Positions 46,362-58,890 of a stretch of 64,000 bases of DNA are shown in pieces. The translations under genes were made by a program, and so were the position numbers. The stretch covers positions 101,025,001 to 101,089,000 of the forward strand of contig CM071594.1 in the NCBI GenBank assembly GCA_036435485.1, in the 5' to 3' direction. The stretch is from Saposhnikovia divaricata. Lineage: Eukaryota; Streptophyta; Magnoliopsida; Apiales; Apiaceae. The notes under the pieces are model-generated. The model was not told where the DNA came from. It saw nothing but the letters and a program-made list of their open reading frames with translations, and did not search any database. Every line of letters begins with the position of its first letter. The stretch's first letter is position 1.

Positions 46362-46369
<8 letters not shown>

Positions 46370-48054
46370 CGAAATCTGTCTCGACTGAAATTACATGATA
46401 ACTAACTAAGTTTTTTCCAAACGAAATCCACCCAAGTAAAACAATTGGTACAACTTCCACGCTCCTACTCATAAAAATATTCATCTTTTCTTTGTCCATC
46501 CGGTGGCACTGACTCTGGGACGGTTTTCAATCTCTTTCTTGTCTCCTGAAAGCTTTCTCCACCTTCATCCCTTCGTTTCCTGCTTTGTAGGCTTTTCCAC
46601 TGCTGTAGCTATCTTGGTAAAAATCTTTGACAACCTTAGATAATTCCTAGTTGGTCCTTCAAAGTTTTCGATCTCTGCTGGCATCTTAGGCCTTTCCCGA
46701 TTCATTACTGCTTCGTCGTCTCGGCATTCACTTCGATCCTCTCGTCATATCCTGAAAATTATAATTCTTCAAATTGCAAATCTCGTACTTAGAAATCGTA
46801 TATATGCTCTTCTCCTGTCTTTGTCATCTGCTCCTTAACCATACTCAGTTCTCCATATTATCGAATCATGTACGTGTGTTGTCAATCCAATGCGTAAGCT
46901 CACTTGATATTCAATCTCTACTTTAACCTCAACTCTTAAACCTGCTCATCCAATTCTCATTCGACGTAAATCTAGCTTGGACCACTCAAAAAATTTTATC
47001 GTCTCCATCTTTACTGCTTTCAATCATTGATAACTTTTAGAAATCACAACGGTTATAACAAAAGGAATCAATAGAATAGACAGATATTAACATGTATGAA
47101 TATAAGATGAGTTTTTCTCGAAAAAGGGTTTAACCGAGAGATCAATATGATCATTGAACTAATTTCAGGTTGCATTTGTCACTTAGATCAATCGCCATAG
47201 CACAAAAAGGGGGCAAACCTTCTGTACTTTCATGACAAACACAATTAGTGGCATCCCACCAGACTTCTATCACACAGATAAGATGTCCCTGAATCCCCTA
47301 TATACATAGGGTTGTTCATCCCAGTAAGAATAAATAAGGTCAGGTATTCAGAGAGAAACAAAAAGAATTCAAAAGTTTATATATATACAATGACGAATAA
47401 GAATAGCAAATATTCGGGGAAAATAGAAAGAATTCAAGGATCTCAACAATTTACATGCATCATGTTGAATCAAGTGATCCCCTGGAAAATAGAGATATCT
47501 ATGAAAAATAGGAATGTGTTTAAATGAATCTGAAAAATTCGTCATCAATTGAAATATAGTTGATTATCAAAGGTAATGGGGTATTATAAAAATTAAAAGA
47601 AACATAAAGAAAGGTTAAATCTCCTTAATCAGTAAATTAAATGAAATCAACGGCTAGAAATGAATAACCACGCCATTCCTCCAACCCATGCTAGTAATCG
47701 CATTTCACTTCTATTTACAATCCTTTCGCACTTTCTATATCACTCGCGGGGTAACTAAAGTTGTAAAAGAAACTCTAGAAGGTACACGAAGGTCTGCACG
47801 TAACGTCTTCCAAGCTGATAGCTCCGGTCGTCTATTTAGCGTATGCTGTTCCGAATTATCGGCCTCGTCCTAAAATCAGTCTCCGGATGAATCAAATTTC
47901 TGCTCGCGCGATATGTTGAAATACCAAAAAAAAAGCGTCGCAACAGTCGTCCTAATATCCTAATGCGAATCTTATCATAAATTGTCCTATCTAACGTCCC
48001 ACTTAAATACGTATACCTAATCATCCTAACTTGTTTCAGTGACCATAACCTGTC

Positions 48055-48066
48055 GCTCTAATACCA
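48055..48066 (-). promoter_or_regulatory. Primer binding site, degenerate
   Basis: The minus strand reads TGGTATTAGAGC, one transition away from the initiator Met tRNA complement TGGTATCAGAGC, three bases from the 5' LTR end at 48070. Confidence 0.8.
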
Positions 48067-48069
48067 ACC

Positions 48070-50873
48070 TGTAACGCCCCGACTTCCCAAAACTGAAAAT
48101 ATACTTTTTATAATAAAATAGACTTTGATACATGGGAATTTTTAAAAAAATTCGGCATGAAGTATTCGTAAATCGGACTATCCACCTGTAATACAACCCA
48201 ATCCAAATTCCAATTTAACAAATACAAATAAAACTTAATACACCAATGATTCCTCTCCAAGGATCGATTCCAGGTTATGATATGAAACAAGAAACTATAC
48301 TATACAAATTTTTACAACTTCTATTTCTAATCTAATCTCAACCACTGTACCATCTAATCTTAAGCTCATACCGAATCTGTGCCTGTCCGCGCTAGCTCTG
48401 AAATCTTTCCTGAATAGAGTGCCTCATCGCTCTCATTCAAAAGGAAATGTAGGTAGATCATCTTTAAACCTAACTGCAAAGGGTTAGGTAAAAACAAAGC
48501 AAGAGTGAGCCCAAAGAACGCTCAGCAAGTTAATATAGTGAAGCAATGATATTACGATAATTCGTTGATGAACAATATCAAAGAATACTTTGTCTCAAGA
48601 GATCATTCAATTTCAATCACAGAGTAAAACTTTTCCATTTTCTTCAACTATACGATCTCAGATAAAACTTTGAGAAAAAGAATGTTATGAAATTCCCCAA
48701 TCATTCTTACTCCACTTTCAACGTACAATGTTACTTGCGAAGGGAATAACTGGGAAACTTCTATCCATCCTTAATCCCATTATTTTACTGAGTTCCAAAT
48801 TTTATCATGTAGAAAACGACTAACTCTGATATCCACAATTTCGAAACAAGAAACCATTTACCTTGGAATATATATATAAATTCTATCAAAACATTGCTTC
48901 CTTTAAAACCCTTTCATCTTTGAAACATATTTTTCATAAAACTTTTTAAAAACACTTAAGTTGATTTTTTTTATTATTCTCCTGATTACGGACAATACGG
49001 GTGATCAGCCACGTGAAGTCCCTATTCCTTTGAAATTGGGTTCCCAATTAGGCAACACATTGGCCTTTAATGCTGGACTAGGACCACCCTAGCCTCTTAC
49101 GCTATATAAAAGTGCTGGACTAGGACCACCCTAGCCTCTTACGCTTTTCCAATTTATAAATAAATTTATTATTAACTATTTAAAACATTTCACTTTTCAG
49201 TCCTTAAACTCACTGATAACAGATCAGCCCAGTATAAGGAATTTTTAAAACAAAACATCTTTCATTAATTAAACCATTTTAGGGAGCAGCATTAAAAGAT
49301 TCAGAATCATGGAAGCAATTGATATAGGGAATCATAATCAGCAAAGCAATAAGATTAACCTAAACATGGCAAGGTTCAGCAAGATAGAATCATATATCAA
49401 CAAGGAAACATCTATCAATTTAGGAGCAAAGCAATTGTTAGAATTCTAGAAATTTAACAGCAATTTATGTGATAATCCTAGAATAAAGGAATCAGAAATT
49501 CAAGGAAAGATTTGAGTAATGCATTGGTTATAAGCAATAAAGAGTCGTTGGTTAATAAAGAATAAAACAAGGGTTAGGTTCTAGAATTTAATTCAAAGGT
49601 TATGAAATCTGGTTTCGCTGGTATGGTTTAAAGGAATAAGCATAAGGAAAAGATTAAGATAAAGCAAGGCATAAATTATAGGTCAAGGTTTATGGAATAA
49701 CAAGAAACAGGGTAAATGATAGGGTACATAAATTTAAATAATGATTCATAAGGGTAAGCAAGGTACAGGTGTTTCAGCACTAATTTATAAAGAATAAACA
49801 ATAAGGTATAAAGGGGTCCAACAATAATTAAAAAGGAATAGCAATAGGGTAATAAAGTTTTAATACAAGGTTCGAGTAACTTAAACAAAAGAAAGGGATA
49901 CAAACCCTAGCAACATGACTTAGAAGAACAACTTTAAATTAATAAAAGCAGGTTCACATCATTCAAGATAAGTATGAAGGGAATAAATGCTTGCAAGAAA
50001 GGATTCAAAAGAACATATAACTAATACAGGAGGATTTCACTTCGCTTGAACAATAAGTGAGGGATAGTATACTTGCAAGGAAAATTTGGGGAATAATCAA
50101 ATCCTCAACATAATAGTTGCACAAACTATTTCACTTGAACAATAAGTGAAAGGATATAGTCACTTGCCTCTGGTCCTTAGCTATTATGTAACGTCGCAGT
50201 AATACTACTTTCTTCTTCTATCTTATGGCATCACAATCTTCTATTATAACCATTCTTCGGTTTATTGCTCTTGCGGTTGCCACGAGTCTGATCCGCCGAT
50301 ATCGAGCTCGCGCGTCAAACAAAGGTGGTGGCTTCTCCTTCCCTGTCTCCTCACGTCAGTACAGAAAGCATACCCACGGACACATTCTCTAACATATAAT
50401 ATACACACCCATACCTCTTGGCACAAACACACACAATTAAACTTAATTAGCATCACACACCATCACCACTCTTTTTCCTCCTGCTGCAAGCTCTACACAT
50501 GAAACAACCATACAAGCACATTCCCAACAGTACACTACTTATATCCCCTTGCACAACCTTTCCAACCCACTCTCTCACTCTCATACCTGCTCCAACTCCC
50601 TTCACTCCACTTCATCACCATCTCTAAATTTTATTTATTTCTTACAGTCCTAAAACAAGCATACCACGACCCTTACACACCAATACATTCCCTCATGAAC
50701 ACTCTTCCTTCTCCCCTGCCTCCTTCTCACCATAGTTCTTCATACCACCAGCACCATGCCATCCCTTGCACACCTCAATTCACTGCAAATCAACATTACT
50801 TCTATAGATAATTGAAACCCCCAACTTGGCATAATCCAGCACAACACACGGCCATTCTCGGCCACACCCACGC

Positions 50874-50904
<31 letters not shown>

Positions 50905-51764
50905 TCCTATACATAGAAATACGCACACACGCAACACAACTTCCTGCCCAAACAACCACAGCAGTAATACCGAGCTTACACCAGCACCTATACATACACA
51001 CCCACGCTACACACACAGTACACGCAGTTACAGGGCAAAACAGAGGGGATACAGAGTTTAATTTGCAGCCATGGTCATCAAGGACACCATCTCAAAGTTT
51101 AATTGTGCCGAAAAATGAAAGAGAGACTGGTGAGTTTAGAGAGATTAAGAGCATGAGAGGGAGATTAGAAAGAGGGAGAAAGAGAGCTCGAGTCTTCTGG
51201 AAAGACCGAGTGAGATTTGTGTGGCCAAAAAAAAAATGCTGGTTTTTAGATATGGTAATAAGACAAAGGCAACTTGGTAATTTAACCAAGCTGAAATCAA
51301 AAAAAAATTTACTTTAAACACTTTTTTTAAATCGAAATTAAATGAAAAATGAGTGAAAAATTAAATATTTCATTTTTAAAATAAAGGGTATAAAATTATA
51401 AAGACACCCATATTTTTAAAATATTTTTAGGATCAAAAATGAATTAAATATGAATTTTTCAAGTTTTGATCCTTTAAATACAATGAAACTCTTAAAATCA
51501 TTTTAAAATACTTAAACACTCAAAATAATTCTTCCACTAATTTTAAAAACTAAATAATATTATAAAGATGATAACAGAAAAGATTTCATACTTTTTAATA
51601 ACTCCAATGATTTTATAAAAATTTCAGAAGATCAATAATACACAATTTAAACAGATTTTAGTCATCAAAATTCAAATAAAGATACACGAACCCACATTTC
51701 ACATATAAATCATCATATAACACGTAAACATGATGTCACATAAATTCAATCCTAAAAAGAAAAT
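48070..51764 (-). repeat. 5' LTR of LARD-like element, truncated
   Basis: It repeats 42205-45940 closely, including both (AC)n tracts. The last 20-odd bases expected on the right are missing where TGTAAGATATAATTG of the copia LTR begins at 51765. Confidence 0.9.
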
Positions 51765-52287
51765 TGTAAGATATAATTGATGTAATGTTTCAGTGTTTAA
51801 GTGTAACAGTGAAATATCAGAGTTTAACTGGAAGGAAGTCAGAGTTTAGTAAAGTCTGACTGACAGAAGCTGGACAGGGTTTAGTAAAGTCTGTCTAGAA
51901 GCAGCGCGTACGAAGTCAACAGAAGATATTAGAGATTAATTGAAGATTGATATGGAAGCGAGATCTTTGGAGAATGGTTAGCTATCAAAGAGATCGAGTT
52001 GACTTAGGAGACGTGTGACAATCTGTAATTGATATCATTGTATAGCTGATTATTAGGAATATCAATTAGAGATTGTATCGAAGTTGTATTCTTATATATA
52101 CAGATAGGTTAATCCTAGAAGGATTGAGTACAATAGAATTATTCATTCTTATTGTAACCTAGCAGCTCTTTGTGATAGTTTACATCACGAAGAGGGTTTT
52201 TAATACCAGAAGATTTAAAGTGCATAATCATCTTAATTGTTATTCTCTCATCTAATATTGATTATTAGTGTGTATTCGGCCTAACAA
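51765..52287 (+). repeat. 5' LTR of copia element
   Basis: The 523-bp LTR runs from TGTAAGATAT to CCTAACA. A TATA-like 'tatatata' sits near 52096 and the LTR repeats 'gtttagtaaagtctg' twice. Confidence 0.85.
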
Positions 52288-52289
52288 TT

Positions 52290-52301
52290 GGTATCAGAGC
52301 C
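52290..52301 (+). promoter_or_regulatory. Primer binding site (initiator Met tRNA)
   Basis: TGGTATCAGAGC, two bases after the LTR end. Confidence 0.92.
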
Positions 52302-52351
52302 ATATCTGTTAAACATTACAGTTTAAGATCCACACACACACAGAAATCATC

Positions 52352-54130
52352 ATGTCTGAAGTTCCACCTCCATCAGAGTATGAAAATGCTAAACCCACTG
52401 TTAGTCGATATGAAGCTATTAGGGTTCCTATTCTCAGGCCATCATAGTATCCCATCTGGAGGGTAAAGATGACCATGTTTCTGGAAGCTATAGATGTAGA
52501 ATATCTTGATAGGATTAATGAAGGGCCACACCTGCCTACAAAGTTGGCTCCTGCTGTTACTGGTCAAGAGGCCAAAATGATTCCTAAGGAGAAGAAGGAT
52601 ATGACTCCCGAAGATCTTTCATCCATTGCTAAGGATGCAAAGGTGAGGCATTTACTTCACAGTGCTTTGGATAATGTTATGTCTAACAAGGTTATTGGCT
52701 TGACTACTGCAAAAGAAATTTGGGATGCTCTTGAGGTTAGATGTCAGGGAACTCCTGCTATCAAGAAGAATAGGAGAAACATACTCACTCAGGAGTATGA
52801 ACATTTTGAGGCTAAACCTGAAGAGACCATGACACAAACATTTGTCAGATTCTGTAAACTGTTGAATGATTTGTCATTGGTTGACAAAGAATATAATTTG
52901 GAAGATTCAAATCTAAAGTTTCTTCTGTCTCTACCTGAAAAGTGGGATGTGAAAACTACCACTATTAGAGACAATTATGAACTTGATGAGACCCAAATTG
53001 ATGAAATTTATGGGTTGCTCAAAACTCATGTATTGGAAATGGAACAGAGAAACAGGAGATTCAACAAAAAGGCTAAGTCTATTGCTCTTAAGGTTGAAGA
53101 GAAGCCTATGAAGAAAGAATCATCCAGGAGAAAAGCTAAAGGAAAGGCACTAGCTGTACAGTCTGATAGTGAGTCACCAATGTCTGACAATGACTCAAAC
53201 TCAGACGAATCATCTGATTCTGAGGATGATGAAGAAGAGATAATGCAGATGGCTGCCTTGATGGTTAAGACGTTCAAGAAAATGGGCTTCAAGAATTTCA
53301 AGAAGGGAAAGAATTTCTCCAGGAATGTTTCCAATTCTGACAAGAAAAGCTTCAAGAAGTCTGATAAGAGAGATTCAAGGGGGAAGAAAGACAAGTCTGA
53401 AATCCAATGCTACAAGTGTAAGGAGATGGGCCGCTTTGCTCCTGAGTGCAAGAAAGGTAAAACTGAAAAAGCACTCTACACTAAAGGCAGAAATTGGGCA
53501 GACACTTCAGATTCTGATGAAGAAATGAACTATGCTCTCATGGCTACTACTGAATCAGAAACTTCTGAAAATCAGGTACCTCTAACTACCTATGCTTATA
53601 ATATTGATGACATTTCCCAATTAAGAATTTATCTTAAGTCATTGCATATAAGTTATAGGGATCAGACTTTAGAGAATGAGAGGATTAAATCTGAGAATTC
53701 TGAACTCAAAGAGAGAAATAAAATTGTTGAAGAAAAGCTAAAAAATATGCAACAAGTTCAGAAAGAGAGAGATGATGCTGTTTCTATAGAACAGGATTTG
53801 CTTCAGAAATATAAACAACTAGAATCTGAGTTGGAGGAAGCAAATAAGAAAATTAGGACTTGGACTAATTCTGGAAAGGACACTCAACAGGTTTTTCAAA
53901 CAGACACTGTTGGTCTAGGTTATAATGAGGGAGATGAACTAAGATTTCAAAGTCAAGTTAAAATCAGACCTCATTCTGTACATGGAGCCAGTAAATTTTT
54001 GTCTGATAATGAAAAAGAAACTGTTAAGGTCAAATCAGTAAAAACTTGTGCCAAACAGGTTAATATTGGTTTGATGACAGATAATCAACTCAAACATAAA
54101 CTGAAGGAATTAAAATCTGTTAAGAAATAG
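52352..54130 (+). pseudogene. Copia gag (ORF with one nonsense codon)
   Basis: An ATG at 52352 opens a frame that a TAG at 52445-52447 (likely from CAG) interrupts after 31 codons. The same frame then stays open from the Met at 52469 to 54130. It carries the UBN2-type gag region (TAKEIWDALEVRCQGT), acidic Ser/Asp-rich and Lys-rich stretches, the CCHC knuckle CYKCKEMGRFAPEC near residue 315 of the long frame, and a predicted coiled coil (RIKSENSELKERNKIVEEKL). It ends at a TAG near a likely frameshift. Confidence 0.88.
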
Positions 54131-54186
54131 GGAGTGTCAAATAAGAACAGAAATGGAAAAGTAGGCATCACTTCAGAAATAAACCA

Positions 54187-54555
54187 ATGCTTGCTAGTTA
54201 TGCTCCAAGAAAGACATGTCATAACTGTGGTAGTACTAAGCATCTTGCAAATTTCTGCAAGAAAAACAAAAATATAAATTCTTTACCTTCCAAGTCTGAG
54301 GTAAAGAAGGATTTTGCTAGAACTAAGCCACAGACTTTATGCACACACTGTGGAAGCACTTGGCATTCCTTTTATACTTGCAGAGAGTATCATGCTATCT
54401 ATCATAATTACTATGAACTGAAACCCAATCTGAAATGGGTTAAAGTTAATACTGCAAGTGTAAACTCTGATACTATTAGCTCAAACTCTGATAATGTTAA
54501 TTCCGCTGCTAAAGCTAACAAAGTTAAGAATGTCAAAGGATCCAAGCAAGTCTAG
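54187..54555 (+). pseudogene. Copia gag C-terminal zinc-finger region
   Basis: Two zinc-finger-like motifs, CHNCGSTKHLANFC and CTHCGSTWHSFYTC, are present before an Asn/Ser-rich tail. The frame differs from gag, so one or more small shifts separate them. Confidence 0.8.
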
Positions 54556-54589
54556 ATCCTTAAATCTAACTCTCAGTAATTGCTTGTGA

Positions 54590-55082
54590 TTGCAGGGCAA
54601 CAGGGAGGCAATCCTAGTCGTGGACAGTGGATGCTCAGGACACATGACTGGAAATAAAGCCCTGCTATCAGACTATGAGGAGAAGGCTGGCCCAAAAGTT
54701 TCCTATGGTGATGGCAATGTAGGAAGAACATTGGGATATGGCAATATTAATCTTGGAAATATCATCATCACTGATGTAGCTCATGTCCCAGGACTCAAGC
54801 ATGACTTGCTATCTGTGAGTCAAATTTGTGACAAGGGATATCATGTAGATTTTCAACCTGAATATTGTGAAGTTATCAGTAAATCTACAGGAAAGGTTGT
54901 TCTAGTTGGTCATAGGCAAAACAACATTTATGAAATCAAGCTCTTAACAGACTCTGTTGGAAAAGCTATTTTCCTGTCTACAAGAATGTCTAGTGAAAAG
55001 AGTTGGAAGTGGCACAAGAAACTCTCACATTTGAACCTGAACAACATCAATGAATTAATCAGAAAGGATTTTGTAAGAGGAC
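54590..55082 (+). pseudogene. Copia protease and start of integrase region
   Basis: The active site VVDSGCSGHMTG (DSG type) is near the start, then HVPGLKHDLLSVSQICD, and the pre-integrase segment WKWHKKLSHLNLNNINEL. The frame runs into the inserted element at 55083; it resumes at 60235 in the same phase. Confidence 0.9.
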
Positions 55083-55344
55083 TGTAAGAACCCCAAAATT
55101 TGGATATAATTAAAACTTTTTATTAAGTAATGATAAAATGAGGAACAATGATTCCGACAACAAGGTCACCAGCTCTAATGAATGGTGGTTTCAAAGAACA
55201 ATGATTGTAATGAATGGATATTGCTTTGGACAATGATCCTGATGCATTGGTATATTGTCAGAATAGAATAATTCGATGGTTGAGGACCTAGATAAGAATA
55301 ATCTACCATCCAGGAAGGAGCTAATGGATCCTTGAAGGGAAATG

Positions 55345-55425
55345 AGTACGTGCATAGTGTTTCCCATACGTGCATAGTATTTCCCGTACGTGCATAGTAT
55401 TTCCTGTACGTGTATAGTAATTTGG
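55345..55425 (+). repeat. Short tandem repeat, about 4 copies of 22 bp
   Basis: Degenerate copies of 'acgtgcatagtatttcc' with short spacers. Confidence 0.85.
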
Positions 55426-56598
55426 TGAATGAATAGTGATTTTGTAAGTTGGAAAAACTTTTCACTCCACCCTATGTACGGGACGTGATATGGATGTTTC
55501 GAAGTCATATTAGTAATACGCGGAGGAAATAAGTGAATGCAGAGACGATCGGAATTCGGAAATTCCAAATTCTTTTCGGTATAATATTTGACCGGACAAT
55601 GGATTAAATATTATTATAATCCAAGAATTGGGATATTAACTTTGAGGATTTGATATTTTGGGATGTTATTATATTTGATCTAAGAATGAAGGTAGGAAAC
55701 CACTGAGGAGTGGTTATGGCTACAATGTAATAATTGATATTTGGAAAGAATGAATGGAATTCGACTTTATTATTTCTATGTCTTGAAGAATGCTAAAGGG
55801 TAACAACATAGGTAAGAATAATCTATCTTCTAAGGGAATAAGATATGGCAATTTCAAGCAGGAGAATATTCTCATGTCATCCAGATCGGTAACGATTAAT
55901 CCATTAGTTCCGTAAAAAGGGATAAGGAACGATCGAAAGAGAATAAGGACAATTGTACAACCCTAGATGAATAAGTAAAGAATAAGGATGAATAGTGATT
56001 TGGTGTAATTGAGAATATTATTAGACGACGTTATATAGAAGTACCCGGAACGAAATTCTGAGTTCGTATTATTGATCCGGAGGGAAAAAGAGTGTATGTA
56101 AAAGCTGTCGGATTCTGAAAAACCGCACTTTTATTTCTCCGAGAGTTCCCTGGACACTGGTAGCCTTAAGTATTTAACGAATGGATTTAAGGAATATAAA
56201 TTGGAAAGTTAGAAAGAAAGATGGAGAATGATTATAGAAATATTAAGGGGATTCCCGGTAAAACCCTAACTAGAAACGATTGAGTTATTCCCTCGAACGA
56301 TTAGTGAATTAAGCAATAAACGAACAAAGAAGCAAGCAGAGGAAGCAAGAGTCATGTACAAGCTACTAGAATAAATATCTAGCAACCAAGTGGGCTAAGT
56401 AACTAGCATGTTAGGGTTTGAACTAGTAGTTGGACAAATCAAATTCCTAGTTAGCAAGAATCCATCCAAGTGCTACACATGCCTTCCAATCTCACCATTC
56501 ATTCCAAAAGCACTTTAATAAAGTAAAACAAGATGAGATATTATCTAAACTCATCTCACTTTATGAATTGTTATCCAAATAAGCCAAGCAACCAAGCC

Positions 56599-56614
56599 AA
56601 AACCCCCCCCCCCC
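56599..56614 (+). repeat. C homopolymer tract
   Basis: A run of about thirteen C residues after 'caaaa'. Confidence 0.9.
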
Positions 56615-58189
56615 CTTTTCAAAGAACACCATTCGGCCTTCCATTAATTCCAAAACCAAAGTCCACCTTCCCACCATTGTTTGTTCTTGAAATAATTATG
56701 GTGAGTCTCATATTTCATAAAACTTATCTCCTCAAAATCTTAGCTCCAAATTCCTTTGTTTGCATTTTCAAAAAAATCAAGAAAGAGGAGCATGAATTGT
56801 GTTTCTTATGAACTAACTTGTTTTTTTTCTTGTTTTCATGGATGATATAGCAAGCTTAGCACACCTAAGGACCATACAAAGCTTAGTGAGGCTATTAAAC
56901 ACTCTAAGGAAGGTATAAGACTTGAAAACCCTTGGTGTTGTTTTGAGATTTTATAAGTTTTATGGATGATTTAGTGATTAGTATGTTATGGCATGCTTAG
57001 ATCCTTGTTATTAGTTTTTATGATTATGATTTGGTTTATGAACCATGTAATGGTTAAGATGAGTTGTTGATAGACTAGTCATGATGTTTATTATATGTTG
57101 GGATGGTTGAATTGATCTTGGTTAGATCATAGTAAAGTGTAAAAACTTTGGAAAGCGCGTAAACATAGCCGTTATAATGTCCGATTTTACAATATCATGT
57201 TTTGTGTGCCATTTTTCATATCAAGACCCTACTTTCCAGAAACCTTTTCTGCCATGATAGGATAGGTTATGTTATAAGCTTCGTTTTGATATAAGGAACG
57301 TGTGAAACGGACTTACGGTTTAGGAGTTACGGCCGGTTTACTAAAAGTAGTTCGAATCCGTAAACGAAAGTTCGTAACTGTAATTGAACCCTCGTAATCT
57401 ATGTAACGTCATGGCGAATCTTGGTAAATAAATACTAGGGGTAAGAAGGAAGGTGTGAAAGAAAACCGTATGTCAAAAAGAGCATTTTTCGATTTATTAA
57501 AAATGTTCGAGTCAAGGTTAAACGCGAACGAACCCCTAAAAGACGACTCTTTTATAACTTCGGTAAAACACTTAGAAAACGGGCGATAAAACTCGGAGTA
57601 TAATATTGGTTCGTAACGATCAACCTTAGAACTTATATGACTTAAGTATGTCCCAAGTATAAGTGCAGTGACATGTCGTATTAACGAACGAATGTCGAGT
57701 CGGATCAGTGATAATAAGTAATCCACTAAAAGGGGTATAGCGAGATAACTCGAGAACGTGTTTCGATTTAAGTATAACTTAACTTTTAATATGTTAAGTG
57801 ATTAATCCCGAGTGCCTTGGCTATTTATAGATCACCAAGCTGAACCGGGACCCGCTACCACTACCCCTTACCATACTCGACTACCAGGCAAGTTTCAATT
57901 CCCTTCTTTTAGGCTGTTGTTGTGATTGAATAAATATATATATATGATTGCTGATATACATATGCCATTGCATGCATGCCTACTTTCAAGTTGAATTGAT
58001 ATACTTGTTCCCTGAATGTTATTGTTGGCTTATAAGCTAGATAGTTATATATCAGTTATGAGCCGGTTATTGTAAGACCCTAATAGAAGGGCGTATACAT
58101 CTTATTAATCAAATATAGACCGGGAGTCAATATTCCTTGATATATCGAGATTACCTCGGAGGAAAATATTTAAGTAAATATTTTCTATT

Positions 58190-58890
58190 TTTCAGGCGAC
58201 GAATATTATTTGAATATTCGTTCGAGATTAATTATTTTAATGATCCTTACTTCAAATAATTATTTGAACGTAATCATTCGACGAATAATATTTGTCAATA
58301 TTCATTCAGAGTCGAATTGATTATCGATTATTATTTTGAATACTCTTCTAAAGATGAGACTACTAAATGAATATTATGTGGACATTCATTTAGAATATTA
58401 TTTTATTAAATAAATATTACTGTTGAAAATTCATTTAAGGTATTAAGTACTTGATGAATATTATCTTCAATATTCATCTGAAGCTTGATTTACTTATCGA
58501 ATATTATATCGAATATTTCTTTAAAGCTTGGATTACTAAATGAATATTACTTGATATTCATTTAGAATATTATTCATGAAATGAATATTACTTTATCAAT
58601 ATTCATTTAAATTCCTAATTAATTATGAATATTATTTTGAATATTCATCAGGGTTCTATTTAATCATCGAATATTATTTTAAATATTTTAAATATTCCTT
58701 TCAGGACTTATTAAGTAATGAATATTATTTGGAATATTCATTTGATTATTTTATGCAATAAATATTCTCTCGATATTTCTTCAAGAATTATTTGGGAAAT
58801 ACCCTGATTAAAGATATCCTTTAATATTCTTAAATATTCTTTAAATATTTTTAATTCAATAAATATTCTCTGAATATTTATTTCATACAT
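58190..58890. repeat. Array of GAATATT / AATATTC palindromic motifs
   Basis: About 700 bp made largely of degenerate units pairing 'gaatatta' with 'aatattca', about 25-40 bp apart. Each pair can fold. The related fragment at 15467-16806 ends just before the equivalent of this array. Confidence 0.75.

Larger units (their letters stand above)
45963..48069 (-). other. Interior of LARD-like element, non-coding
   Basis: It holds the purine tract (minus strand, 45963-45978, AAGGGGGGAAGGA) beside the 3' LTR, an (AT)n tract, and no gag or pol motif in any frame. Confidence 0.75.
42205..51764 (-). mobile_element. Non-coding LTR retroelement with 3.7-kb LTRs (LARD-like)
   Basis: Two near-identical LTRs (42205-45962 and 48070-51764) enclose 2.1 kb. 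The primer site and polypurine tract show it is on the minus strand. No gag or pol frame is present in the 2.1-kb interior (45963-48069), so this is a non-autonomous LARD-like element. Its 5' LTR was cut at 51764 by the copia insertion. It inserted into the integrase fragment at 42204. Confidence 0.88.

Noticed and set aside
46272..46499. Minus-strand open frame with a long Tyr-Ile repeat
   Set aside because: It is the translation of an (AT)n microsatellite.
55345..55425. CRISPR-like array (also the arrays at 620-702 and 34500-36260)
   Set aside because: Plant nuclear context, degenerate repeats without unique equal-length spacers and no cas genes.
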